From contig CANTUQ010000073.1 in NCBI GenBank assembly GCA_947683425.1, forward strand, positions 14,365,001-14,429,000: a stretch of 64,000 nt of DNA. The letters are read 5' to 3'. The position numbers were made by a program, and so were the translations under genes. Shown here piece by piece: positions 33,718 to 43,910 of the stretch. Source of the stretch: Excoecaria cochinchinensis. Lineage: Eukaryota > Streptophyta > Magnoliopsida > Malpighiales > Euphorbiaceae. Positions within the stretch are counted from its first letter, which is position 1, and the number at the start of each line of letters is the position of its first letter. The notes beneath the pieces are model-generated. The model was not told the DNA's origin and did no database searches. It saw nothing but the letters and a program-made list of their open reading frames with translations.

Positions 33718-35000
33718 GTATGCAGGGTACAACTAAATTCTCAATAAGATCGTGGATCGAATTAAGACAGCCTTCATCACTGAGTGGGGTACGTTCGCTT
33801 ATAGGGTCATGCCTTTTAGGTTAAAAAACACAGGAGCAACGTACCAAAGGATGGCTACTAAATTCCTTGATGACTTGATCCATAAAGAGGTGGAAGTGTA
33901 TGTTGATGATATGATGATCAAGTTAGCTACCCGAGAGGGGTATTTCGAGGCATTGGAGAAATTATTTCGGAGGATTGACAAGTATAACCTTCGCCTCAAC
34001 CCCAAGAAATGCATCTTCGGAGTCACCTCAGGTAAGCTGCTAGGCCACGTGGTGAGTCAGAGGGGAATTGAAGTGGACCCCGATAAGGTCAGGGCAATTA
34101 GAGAGATGCCAACAACTCAGAAGGAAAGAGAAGTCAGAAGTTTTTTGGGCAAACTGCAGTACATCAGCATGTTCATTTCCAAGCTTGATTCGGTATGCGA
34201 ACCGATCTTTAAGCTCCTCAGGAAGAATCAGCCAGTCCGGTGGAACGATGATTGCCAGAAAGCTTTTGATATTATTAAGGATTACCTCTTGAACCCCCAG
34301 TTCTACGGCCGTCGCGGCCTATCGAACCATTAATTCTTTACCTAGCAATAGAGGAGAATTCTGTGGGTGCTATGATGGCCTAGGAAGACAAATTTGGGGT
34401 TTAATTTGCGGTTTACTATCTTAGTAAGAAATTCCTTCTTTATGAGACCAAGTATGTCAAAGTGGAAAAGATCTGTCTGGCAGTAATCTGGGCTTTAAAG
34501 AAACTGAGACATTACTTTCATTCTTACAAAGTGCAGGCGGTCGCCAAATAAAACCCTCTTTGATACCTTCAGGAGGCGCCCTCTTTGCTAGGAAAAATGG
34601 GGAGGTGGTTGATATTACTACAAGAATTTGATTTGAAGTACATCACCAGAAAGACCATTAAGGGTCGGGCAGTTGCAGAGTTCCTAGCCGACCATCCGGT
34701 GGAAGGTGACCAATTTAAGTATGAATTCCCAGTTGAGGACGTGGCAGCCATCACAGTGATGAAGTGGCAGATGTACTTTGATGGGGAGGTGAATAACAAA
34801 GGAGCCGGAACGGGAGTAATTTTAGTAACCCCAAAGGGTGAGAAACTCCCCTTAGCTAAGAAATTGAGATATAGAGCCACCAACAACGAAGCTGAGTACG
34901 AAGCCTGCATCTTTGGGTTGGAAGCACTCTCAGCGGTGGGGGCAAAAGTAGTAGAGGTCTTCAGAGACTCATCCTTGGTAATCCATCAGGTCAGGGGTGC
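33718..35000 (+). pseudogene. T3 pol fragment 3: RT core, RNase H and archaeal-type RNase H
   Basis: Resumes T3 after T5, starting with the duplicated GTATG. The RT core has FITEWGTFAYRVMPF, ATYQRMATKFL and an intact YVDD (33899-33910). The RT-linked RNase H region has FLGKLQYISMFI and NQPVRWNDDCQKAF. A frameshift near 34300 and stops at GAMMA*EDK (CAG to TAG, about 34380) and in the following lines break it. The archaeal-type RNase H begins MYFDGEVNNKGAGTGVILV with NNEAEYEACIFGLEAL, and is cut off after SSLVIHQVRG at about 35000. Integrase and the 3' LTR of T3 are missing. Confidence 0.88.
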
Positions 35001-35763
35001 ATGACCCTACGTTCTCTCAATGTGGGGAAGTGTTAAGGATAGTAACCAGCCCAAGCCTCGTACCTTATGGTATATCAAATGGTGACCCAATTGGTTGTGC
35101 TTATGATGAGCTAGACCCGTTGGCAGGGACCATGCTTGGGTAGCCCTAAAATATCATCACCCGTTGACCAAAGCTCATGTAATGGCAATAGATACTTCCA
35201 CTAGGTGAAATGTACCGTAATACCGTGTTTGCTATATGGGCCGTCATATATTGGACAAAGTCAATTTAATTAAAATTGTCTTTATCAAAGACTTTCATGC
35301 CCCGGTGGGCCCATCTTAATTAAGTTGAATTGTTTAAATACATAATGGCCAAACACTCATACGTATGTACATTAGATAAGAGTTGTTATGTTGCCGGTTT
35401 TCCACCGTGCACCATACGTTTCCATTGGATTCCCCATTAACCCATGGACTAAGCCCACCTAGGAAAGAGACTGCAATACCACGTGTGTGGGAGAGATAAG
35501 GTCGAAATGATCTATCTGCTTGCATGTGTTTGTCTATGTTGCATCAGCATGAGCATACATTGCATTTTTTTTAATCATGCATCATCTTAACATAATATTT
35601 TCTTTTAGCCATCATAGATTCTCCTAGGTGGTCTAAAGGTCCCGATGGACGGTTAAGAAGGATTTCGCTTTTGGGGTTACTAGAGTTAGTATCGGATCAG
35701 AGTTCAGATTCTCTCATAGAAGACAGTGAGGGGTTTTCTTCTTAGTCATTGACAGATGTAAAT
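35001..35763 (+). mobile_element. T6 5' leader (truncated) with predicted splice acceptor
   Basis: Aligns with the T8 leader from its TATGACCCTA on. It ends CATCTTAACATAATATTTTC followed by TTTTAG|CC, with AG at 35607-35608. An extra ATG (GATGGAC near 35643) where T8 has GACGGTC fits decay at a CpG. No gene is present. Confidence 0.78.
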
Positions 35764-37138
35764 ATGGCCAATCCATTGAATGAGTTTGATGCAACCCGGG
35801 TAATAATTACCGAGGAAGTAGGAAGAAGAATGGAGGAGTTTGAGGCCCGAATGATTGCAATGATGGGCAACCTAGCCACCACCATAGCTGGGCAACAAGC
35901 TACTGCTGCCCCTATCCGAGTGCCAGTTGAACAAGGGGTCGTTAGAGAGGATCCCCCTGCTGTAATTAACCAACCTGCGGTCGACCCACCTACTATGGAG
36001 CAAAGAGTGCCTGCACCCGTCGAGCGCGGAGAAGGCCCTAGGTCCGAGGTTGATTTTGGGGAAGATGAGCAAGAGGAGCATGCGGTAGCTAAGGGAAAGT
36101 CGCTGAAATTAGAGGAGGTGATGTGGAGAAAAATAGAAGAGAAATTTGAGGCCATGACAAGGATGATGACTGTAGGGAGAGGATTGAATTCCCCAAAACT
36201 TTAAGATGCCCGATATTCCAAAATTTGATGGCACCTCTGACCCTGCTGCTCACATCAAGCAGTACTCGCTTGTCATGAAGGGTACAACTTTAACAAGAAA
36301 GCAGAAAATAGAGTACTTTTGCTTGAGTCTCACAGGAGCTACCATTGATTGGTACCATGGACTGGACAGAAGGTCCAAAGAGGATTGGGACTTATTGACT
36401 GAGGAGTTCCTTAAGAAGTACGATTGCATAACTCGAATGGAAGTTACTTTGAAAGATCTGGAGTTATTACAGCAGAAGTCTGGAGAGTCCTTCCACGAGT
36501 ACCTTACTCGGTGGAGGAATCGAGTTATGGAGATGAAACGCAAGCCAGACACTCCTGATTAGATTCGGTTGTTCATTCGGAATGCCAGCCCATACTTGAG
36601 AGATGGACTGAAGATGAAGGGGCTGAAGGATTGGGAGTCCTTAAAAGACATTGCCATAGAAGCGAAAGGAGAATATATGGCCAAGAGGGTAAACAGTGAG
36701 TCCTATGCCAAGAAGGGCTACAGCAATCAAGGGACAGCCAAGTCAGCAAGTTTTAGCAGCGAAAACAGGGGAGGAAAGACAGCCGAGGTGTTTGCAACAG
36801 GCGTGAATCAGAGGTACTTCTCCAATTTGGGTAGGCCTTTGTCATGGGTTTTGAAGAGGCTGATAAAGGAAGGGAAGCTACAACCCCTGCCACCTAGGCC
36901 AGCTAGGACCCAAGGGCAGCCAGGGCACAAAGAGAATGAGTATTGCGCCTTTCACCAACATACCGGACATTTGACTGATAATTATTTCAGGCTGAGGCAC
37001 CTAATTCAGGATCTGATCAATAGTAAGCAGATCATCGACCCTAAAAAGAGAGAGAGCAAAAAGAAGTCTAATTATAATGTTGTGCCACCGCCAGTCTTTA
37101 TGATAGGATCGAGCTTACCAGAATGGTATGTGATGTAA
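35764..37138 (+). pseudogene. gag: T6 gag
   Basis: Starts at ATG 35764 (MANPLNEFDATRVIITEEVG), with the coiled-coil-like EFEARMIAMMGNLATTIAG and an acidic linker. A deletion of roughly 35 bp near 36190 shifts the frame. The capsid core follows (36206 on, MPDIPKFDGTSDPAAHIKQY; WYHGLDRRSKEDWDLLTEEF; YLTRWRNRVMEMKRKPD), then a TAG at 36560-36562 at a codon that is CAG in T5, the basic region RPLSWVLKRLIKEGKLQPLP, and the knuckle YCAFHQHTGHLTDNYFRLRH, in which the last cysteine is now tyrosine. A TAA at 37136-37138 lies in the Gag-protease linker. Confidence 0.88.
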
Positions 37139-38597
37139 GATTTATATGGAAATGAGTACGTCGCTATCACTCGCCCTGAGGCAAATGAAGAAGGGATTCC
37201 CGTGGCAACGATCGACTGTTGGTCCACTAGTGAGAGTGGAGATGAAGAAGATGAAGAAAAAGATGGAGAGTTCACGAATCCGTGGGATTCGAAAGAGGAG
37301 GAAAAAGTTGAGGCTGTAATAAGAAATGGGAGAGTGGTCCCCGAAGTTGAGAAGCAACAGGACCTAGTGCAAGCAACCGCAGAGAAGGAGCCGGAAGAAA
37401 GTCCCATAGTAAAGCAGCTGAAAAAGACCACGGCTCAAATATCAATTTGGGACCTTTTAAGGCAGTCCCCCTCCCATAGACAGAAGTTGGTCGAGGCATT
37501 GAGTGTGTCCACTCTAGCCATTACAATTTCTCCATCTGAGCTGCTAGACCTTGTTAAAGGGGGATCCGAGGAGAAACTGGTGTTTTCTGATGCAGATTTG
37601 CTAACTGAGGGTCGCAGCCATAACTGGCCATTATATATCAAAGCACATATTAACGGCAAGCACACTGCTTGCGTTATGGGTGACGATGGGTCATCAATAA
37701 ATGTCCGTCCTTTAGTGGCGCTTCAGGCTTTTGGGTTAAATGAAAGCATGCTGAGCAAGTCTGACTTGACCATCACAGCTTATGACAATTCCAGGAGCCA
37801 GGCATCGGAAACTTTCAAAGCTATTGTCAGGACTAGACCCGTTGAGACAGAAACAGAGTTTGTGGTCTTACCCATCCCAGTAAATTTCTCAGCTTTACTT
37901 GGAAGACCGTGGTTCCAGGGTTGGGGGGAGTGCCATCCACTTTACACCAAATGATTAAGATACCTCACGAAGGAGAGGTGGTGACCATTAAAGCAGCAAG
38001 AGAGAACCAAGTGTCTGCCTTAGAGATCTCTAACCAGCCGTTCAATGGCTTCATGTATTAATGATCGGAGAAGAGCAAAGCTTAGAAGGTAGCCCTCAGG
38101 TGGTGAACATGCTAAAGAAGATGCACTTCCTCCCAGGGGCTGGTTTGGGCAAAGATTCACAAGGGCGGCAGGATGTAATCACTTCGCATAGCCAGAAAGA
38201 TCGAAAGGGGTTAGGCTACAAAGGAGAGTATGGAAATAAGAAAGTGTCAGAGAAGATTCCCCACATTTCGGAGAGTTTTGTGTCCGCATCCTCAGTTTGT
38301 GCTTATGCTAGAGAAGAGGAGCCACAGTGGGTAGATGGGAAGATCATCCCGAGTTTCAAAATTTTTAATGATGTCTTCGACTGGGAGGTCAGAGTTATGA
38401 AGGCTGTAGAAAACTTCTGGGACGAAGAAGTCATGACCCAGTGCAGTGTTTGGGACAGAGATGAGCCTGAGGAGATCGTCACCGATAAGCTTTTAGCCAC
38501 CAGACTTAAGGGGATGGAGAAGATGATAGAGCCGGAGCTACAGTTTGAAGAATTGAAGATCTCATCAGAGGTGGTCAAAAAGCCTCCATTAAGCTAG
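37139..38597 (+). pseudogene. T6 protease region with G-patch-like motif
   Basis: Linker DLYGNEYVAITRPE and the acidic SESGDEEDEEKDGEF, then KQLKKTTAQISIWDLLRQSP. The aspartic protease follows: HINGKHTACVMGDDGSSINV (active site DDGSS), then FVVLPIPVNFSALLGRPWF. A small deletion at about 37915-37930 and another at about 38052 shift the frame. After it come NMLKKMHFLPGAGLGKDSQG (G-patch-like), GLGYKGEYGNKK, and FKIFNDVFDW. A TAG at 38595-38597 stands where T8 has CAG. The protease would cleave the Gag-Pol polyprotein in the particle. Confidence 0.87.
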
Positions 38598-40256
38598 AAA
38601 GACGAAGCACAGCCGGTTACAGCCTCGACGTCAATAGAAGATGATAGTTATTTAGATGCTCTTTTTATACCAGAACTTTTTAATGACAATGTTAATGTTT
38701 CTGATTATGTTAATGAGATGAACAACTTTGCTTACTTGTGTGATGTTTTTGATGATTTCATTTCGCATGATCATAAGCATGATGCATTCATTTTTGACAT
38801 TAATTTAACTGGCACAACTGCATTTAATCTCGAAACTTTGGAGAATCCAAAGGAAATTTTGATAGCATCAGACATAACTCCTGAAGAGAGGATAAAATTT
38901 GAGAGAATATTAAAAAAATATGAAAAAGTCTTTGGCTGGACCTATGAGGATATGCCAGGAATCGATCTGGATGTTACCGAGCATGCAATCCCAGAGTTTA
39001 AACCAGTTAAGCAAAAGATCCGGAGACTAAGGCCAGAATGGGCGTAGAATATGAAAGAGGAGATCCATAAGCAAATTGAGGCTAAGTTCCTGATAGAGGT
39101 TCAATACCCAACATGGTTAGCTAACGTGGTTCCTATGGCTAAGAAGGACGGAAAAGTTCGAGTATGAGTGGATTATTGGGATCTGAACAAAGCTTGCCCG
39201 AAAGACGATTTCCCTCTGCCTCATATTGATGTGCTAGTAGATAGTGCCGCTGCCTGCATGGTGTACAGTTTTGTGGATGGATACGCGGGGTACAATCAAA
39301 TCTTTAACAAGATAGTGGATCGGATTAAGATGGCCTTCATTACCGAGTGGGGGACATATGCCTATCGGGTTATGCCTTTTGGTTTAAAAAATGCAGGAGC
39401 AACTTACCAGACGATGGCTACCAGGGTTCTCAATGAATTGATCCACAAAGAAGTGGAGGTGTACATCGACGGCATGATGATTAAGTCGGCTACTAGGGAA
39501 GGTCACTTTGAGGTGTTAGAAAAGTTCTTTCAAAGGATTAGTAAGTATAACTTGTGCCTTAATCCTAAGAAATGTGTCTTTGGGGTAACTTCGGGTAAGT
39601 TGTTAGGCCATGTGGTAAGCCAGAGAGGAATCGAAGTAGATCCTGACAAGGTCAAAGCTATCAGAGAGATGCCAGTGCCCCAGAAGGAGAAATACGTTAG
39701 AAGTTTCCTGGGAAAGCTTCAGTACATCAGTAGATTTATTGCCAAGCTAGCTTCAGTATGTGAGCCTATTTTCAAGCTTCTTAGGAAGAATCAGCCGGTG
39801 ATATGGAATGATGAATGTCAATTGCCTTTTGATACCATTAAGGATTATCTCTTAAATCCGCCGGTCTTAAGACCACCACGCCGTGCCAAACCACTAATCC
39901 TGTATCTGGCTGTAGAGGATAATTCAGTGGGTGCTATGATGGCTCAGGAAGATGACTTTGGTCTGGAGTTTGCTATTTATTATCTTAGCAAGAAATTCCT
40001 ACCATATGAAATCAAATATGTTGAGGTGGAGAAGATTTGCTTGGCGGTTATTTGGGCTTCTAAGAAGTTGCGACATTACTTTCATTCCTTCAAAGTACAG
40101 ACAATTGCCAAACATAATCCCCTTAGGTACCTTCAAGAAGCGCCCTCTCTACTAGGGAAGATGGGGAGATGGTTATTACTATTGCAGGAGTTCGATATTG
40201 AATACATAACCAAGAAAACCATTAAGGGAAGAGCCGTAGCGGAGTTCTTAGCCTAG
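38598..40256 (+). pseudogene. T6 reverse transcriptase with RT-linked RNase H
   Basis: The pre-RT linker (FAYLCDVFDDFISHDHKHDA; ERIKFERILKKYEKVFGWTY) is followed by the RT. Motifs seen are WLANVVPMAKKDGKV, DLNKACPKDDFPLPHID, FVDGYAGYNQI, ITEWGTYAYRVMPFGLKNAG, and YIDG where YVDD is expected (39462-39473), so one catalytic aspartate is lost. The RNase H part has FLGKLQYISRFIAKLASVCE, LILYLAVEDNSVGAMMAQED and AIYYLSKKFLPYE. Stops are TAG 39045-39047 (CAG in T8), TGA 39165-39167 and TAG 40254-40256. Otherwise one frame runs through 38061-42062. Confidence 0.9.
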
Positions 40257-40740
40257 CAACCTATTGAGGGAGATCAGTTTGAGTACAATTTTCCAGATGA
40301 AGATGTCACGGCCATAGCAGTGCAAAGGTGGCAGTTGTTCTTTGATGGAGCAGTCAACAGTAAAGGGGCAGGAGCAGGAGTTATTCTTACGACCCCGGCT
40401 GGTGAAAAGCTACCATTAGCCAAGAAGCTGAGGTATAAGGCTACCAATAATGAAGCAGAATACGAGGCTTGCATCTTTGGATTGGAAGCGCTGCTCGCCC
40501 TGGGAGCAAAGACTGCAGAAGTATTATGAGATTCTTCCTTAGTAATTCATCAGATCAGAGGGGAGTGGTCAGTCAAGGAAGAGAGGCTGCTGCCTTATGT
40601 GAAACGCTTGAGAATGCTATGTAGCCAGTTCGAGACTTGCACTTTTCGCTTTATCCCCAGAGATGAAAATCAGTTGGCTGATGCTCTAGCGACGTTAGTA
40701 TCTATGTTGGATAATCCAACAGGAATTGCTATGAAACCCG
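40257..40740 (+). pseudogene. T6 archaeal-type RNase H
   Basis: The second RNase H typical of the Tat lineage: LFFDGAVNSKGAGAGVILT (first aspartate), NNEAEYEACIFGLEALLALG (glutamate), DSSLVIHQIRGEWSV (aspartate) and RDENQLADALATLVS. A TGA at 40527-40529 (GGA in T8) splits it. It lies between the RT-linked RNase H and integrase. Its proposed role in such elements is removal of RNA from hybrids during reverse transcription. Confidence 0.88.
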
Positions 40741-42062
40741 TGCTGATTTCTAGCTCAGAAAGGCCTTGCTTTGAAGCTGAGCAGGTGATGGATGTTGAGG
40801 CCGCTGATGGAAACCCTTGGTACTATGACATTCAGAATTATTTAGAAAAGTCAGTTTTTCTAGAAGAAGCCACGGAGAAAGACCAAAGAATGATTCGGAA
40901 GCTATCCACTCAGTTCATTAGCATAAACGGCACATTGTATAAAAGGCAAGCAGATGGTATCCAGTTAAGATGCTTGGCAGCGAAAGAAGCAAAGAGAGTT
41001 ATGGAAGAGGTTCATGCTGGGGTCTGCGGAGCTCACATGAATGGTTTAGCCTTAGCAAAAAAGATCATGCGCCAAGGATTCTATTGGCTCACAATGGATA
41101 CAGATTGTTCGAAATATGTGAAGCAATGCCAGTTACGCCAGCAATACGCAAATTTGAGGCATGTGCCAGTTTCAAAGTTGCATAACTTGACTTCTCCATG
41201 GCCATTTACAGCTTGGGGGATAGATATCATAGGCGAGATCCGTCCTACAGCTTCTAATGGGCACAGGTTCATTATAGTTGCCATTGACTACTTCACTATG
41301 TGGGTTGAAGCTGAATCTTTCAAGAAGGCTGATGCAAGGGACATGGCTAAGTTCATTGAGCAGAATTTGATATGCAGATATGGTCTCCCGCATCACATTG
41401 TGTCTGACAATGGGGTACAATTCCTGGCAGAAACTAAACAGATGCTCCAGAAATATGGAATCCAGCATCATACGTCTTCTCCCTACCGTCCTCAGGCCAA
41501 TGGCGCGGTTGAAGCAGCGAACAAGAACGTGAAGAGGATATTGGCCAAGATGGTTCAGAGGTATAAAGACTGGGCAGAAAAGTTACCTTTTGCGCTTTGG
41601 GGTTATAGAACCACAGTCAGGACCTCTACATGGGCGACACCATTCTCTCTGGTATATGGAATTGAAGCGGTCCTGCCGGTTGAAATTGAGTTGAAGTCTT
41701 TGAGGGTAGTCATGGAAGCCGAGATTCCAGAGGCAGAATGGGCACAACAGCGATTGTCGCAGCTGAATTTGCTGGATGAAGATAGGTTACGGGCTTATTA
41801 TCACAATCAGGTTTACCAAAAGAGGCTAGCTCGGTCATTTGGCAAGAAAGTACGGAAGCACCCATTGAAGGAGGGGGATTTGGTCTTTAAGATGATGAGG
41901 CCGAGAGTGCTGGACATACGACGAAAATTCAGGCCAACCTGGGAAGGTCCGTTCGTTTTAAAGAAGTTGCTAACAAAAGGAGCAGCAATCTTGGCGGATA
42001 GTGATGGGAATGAGTTCAAGGACCCGGTCAATGTCGATAGACTAAAAAGGTTTCATGGCTAA
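40599..42062 (+). CDS. T6 integrase, open frame of 487 codons
   Basis: An uninterrupted frame that starts within the archaeal-type RNase H tail and covers all of integrase. N-terminal zinc domain: HAGVCGAH, then KQCQLRQQ, where T8 has KQCQLCQQ, so one zinc-binding Cys is replaced by Arg. Catalytic core: WGIDIIGEI, a second Asp in VSDNGVQF, and Glu in QANGAVEAANKNVKRI, the D,D-35-E arrangement. C-terminal part: GDLVFKMMRPRV, WEGPFVLKKLL and DPVNVDRLKRFHG, followed by TAA. There is no chromodomain, as expected for Tat. It inserts element DNA into the genome. The frame has no start of its own; it would be made as part of Gag-Pol, which upstream stops prevent. Confidence 0.9.
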   Translation: MKRLRMLCSQFETCTFRFIPRDENQLADALATLVSMLDNPTGIAMKPVLISSSERPCFEAEQVMDVEAADGNPWYYDIQNYLEKSVFLEEATEKDQRMIRKLSTQFISINGTLYKRQADGIQLRCLAAKEAKRVMEEVHAGVCGAHMNGLALAKKIMRQGFYWLTMDTDCSKYVKQCQLRQQYANLRHVPVSKLHNLTSPWPFTAWGIDIIGEIRPTASNGHRFIIVAIDYFTMWVEAESFKKADARDMAKFIEQNLICRYGLPHHIVSDNGVQFLAETKQMLQKYGIQHHTSSPYRPQANGAVEAANKNVKRILAKMVQRYKDWAEKLPFALWGYRTTVRTSTWATPFSLVYGIEAVLPVEIELKSLRVVMEAEIPEAEWAQQRLSQLNLLDEDRLRAYYHNQVYQKRLARSFGKKVRKHPLKEGDLVFKMMRPRVLDIRRKFRPTWEGPFVLKKLLTKGAAILADSDGNEFKDPVNVDRLKRFHG

Positions 42063-43179
42063 AGACCAAAAATAAAAAGAAGAGAATAAATGCCTTGTGG
42101 GTCAAAAATCGAAAAAAGATGGCCTTGCTAAAATTGGGCACCCTGTCAGGGTGAAAACCGAAAAAAGGCATCCTGGGAAAAAATTAAGGGCCAAGAGAAA
42201 ATGTTCAATTGAGAAAACCCGAGAGGGTCGATTGATAACAGGAGTTTGATGTTTACAAGATCTATTCCGAGATTAGGTGTAGTCTTGTGTTTCTTTTGAA
42301 TTCCTGTCAAATGAGAATCATGTATGATGAAATCATATAGAAATGTACACAACCTTACAATGAGTAAAAGAATACATTTTCATTGTTCTTTTAGTTCTGT
42401 CTTAAAAAAATGTATCATTTATCTATCTAATGACTATTGTATAATCTTGGTGTCGAAAGATGTCTAAGTGGATATATGTTGGCCACCTCCTGGCAATTAT
42501 TCTGATAATCGCTTTCTCCAGTAGTTCCTTAAAAAAAAAAAAAGGCCGTTAGAGATGAAAACCATAACTGGCTCTCTAAGCAAAAGTTAGGCCAAAGGGC
42601 AGGGTGAAAACCTGAAAACAGGCAGTCTGCCCTATAAAAATGAAATAAATAAAAAGCCGCTGGATTGGGTTGGGTCCATTCCAGGCAAAAAAATAAGGCA
42701 CAGGGTTATGTGAAAATCCGAAAGGACGCATTTCCCGCAAAGAAAAGCTAGTGTGAAAATCCGCAAGGGACGCACTACCGTTAAAATAATGACGTTCGAT
42801 GCCTGGAGCGATAAGGCGGCATTACTTCAGATGATCTTCTTTCAATCAGATAACATGTAGTACGGGACATGAATCAGAATCCTGGGTATATGATCATCGA
42901 CCGGGGGGCAAAGATGCACTGGATGTTTCTTTCAGAAAACTTATTGGGGACGGAATCCCTAAGGCCAAGATGACAATCCTCTTGATTCCGAGGGCATGGT
43001 GGAGCAACCAAGCTATATCCTCAGCACACCCTGGGCCACCTAGGGCATGGTCTATACATTCTTGCAAGCAGTCGCATCTCATATCATACACACACGTTTT
43101 CTTGTATGTATTTTTGTGCACATAATTTTGCAGGAAATATCTAAAAGAAGACAGTCACCATTCGAAGATGGAATCCTGC
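42063..43179 (+). mobile_element. T6 3' non-coding region with conserved module
   Basis: No gene. It begins with GAAGAGAATAAATGCC and two GGTGAAAACCGAAAAAAGGC motifs, then spacer, the conserved module (42544-42780), and a further segment shared closely with T8 (for example GGGGCAAAGATGCACTGGAT and GGGCATGGTGGAGCAACC). I find no env-like frame between integrase and the LTR. Confidence 0.82.
42544..42780 (+). other. Conserved non-coding 3' module (T6 copy)
   Basis: GGCCGTTAGAGATGAAAACC to GGGACGCACTACC, collinear with the T1, T2, T5 and T8 copies. Confidence 0.88.
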
Positions 43180-43770
43180 ACTTTTAGTAGTCTTGTCGGC
43201 GACTCGGTGCAGTGCACTTTTGGTAGTCTGTAGCAGACTCGGTGCAGCTCAGAAGAGCAAGTCGCGTTTCGTAGTCTTGTCAGTAACTCGACGCATCATC
43301 ATCAGAAGATGGAACAGTGCACTTTTGGTAGCTTTGGTAGTGGCTCGGTGTAGTTCTTTCGTGCACTTTTGGTAGTCTTGGTAGTGACTCGGTGCATCTC
43401 TCTTATGTGTTTTTATTAGCCTTGTCAGTGGCTCGGCGCATCACCGTCTTAGGATGGAACCCTACACGTTTAGTAGTCTTGTCAGCGACTCTGTGCAACG
43501 CACTTTTTGTAGCCTTGTCAGCGGCTCGGTGCAATTTTTCGTTCAGCGCTTTTAGTAGTCTTGTCAGTGGCTCGGCGCATCGCTATTTGCGGATAACACC
43601 TGTACGTTTAGTAGTCTTGTCAGCGACTCCGTGCAGCGCACTTTTAGTAGCCTTGTCAGCGGTTTGGTGCGATTTATCTTTCGCGTTTTGTAGTCTTGGT
43701 AGCGACTCGGCGCATCACCGTCTGAGGATAGTCCCTTGCACTTCGTAGTCTTGTCAGCGACTCGGAGAGG
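43180..43770 (+). repeat. T6 3'-region tandem array (GTAGTCTTGTCAGCGACTCG type)
   Basis: About 17 units of roughly 30-36 bp: TAGTCTTGTCAGCGACTCGG followed by TGCAGCGCACTTTT or variants, with alternate AGCCTTGTCAGCGGCTCGG units. It is unrelated in sequence to the T1/T2/T5 minisatellite but lies at the same place. The same array type is in T8 (62020-62620). Confidence 0.93.
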
Positions 43771-43910
43771 ATATTCATATTTCTAGTCATAGCAGTGTTC
43801 CCTAGGGAGCAGCAGGAAGGTCGCCGCTTCAGGTACGCGCTTCTTTCCTTTTCCTGAATTTTGGTTCACCTAGGCACCCACGCACTAGTCTCCCCAAAAT
43901 TGGGGGCAAC
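43771..43910 (+). mobile_element. T6 3' tail with polypurine tract
   Basis: Contains TCAGGTACGCGCTTCTTTCC and ends CCCCAAAATTGGGGGCAAC. The last part forms an inverted repeat CCCCAA-AA-TTGGGG immediately before the LTR. Confidence 0.8.

Noticed and set aside
42063..43910. Possible env-like or additional gene between integrase and the 3' LTR of T6 (and 60891-62754 in T8)
   Set aside because: No frame above about 130 codons is shared on either strand between T6, T8, T5 and T1; conservation is at DNA level only.
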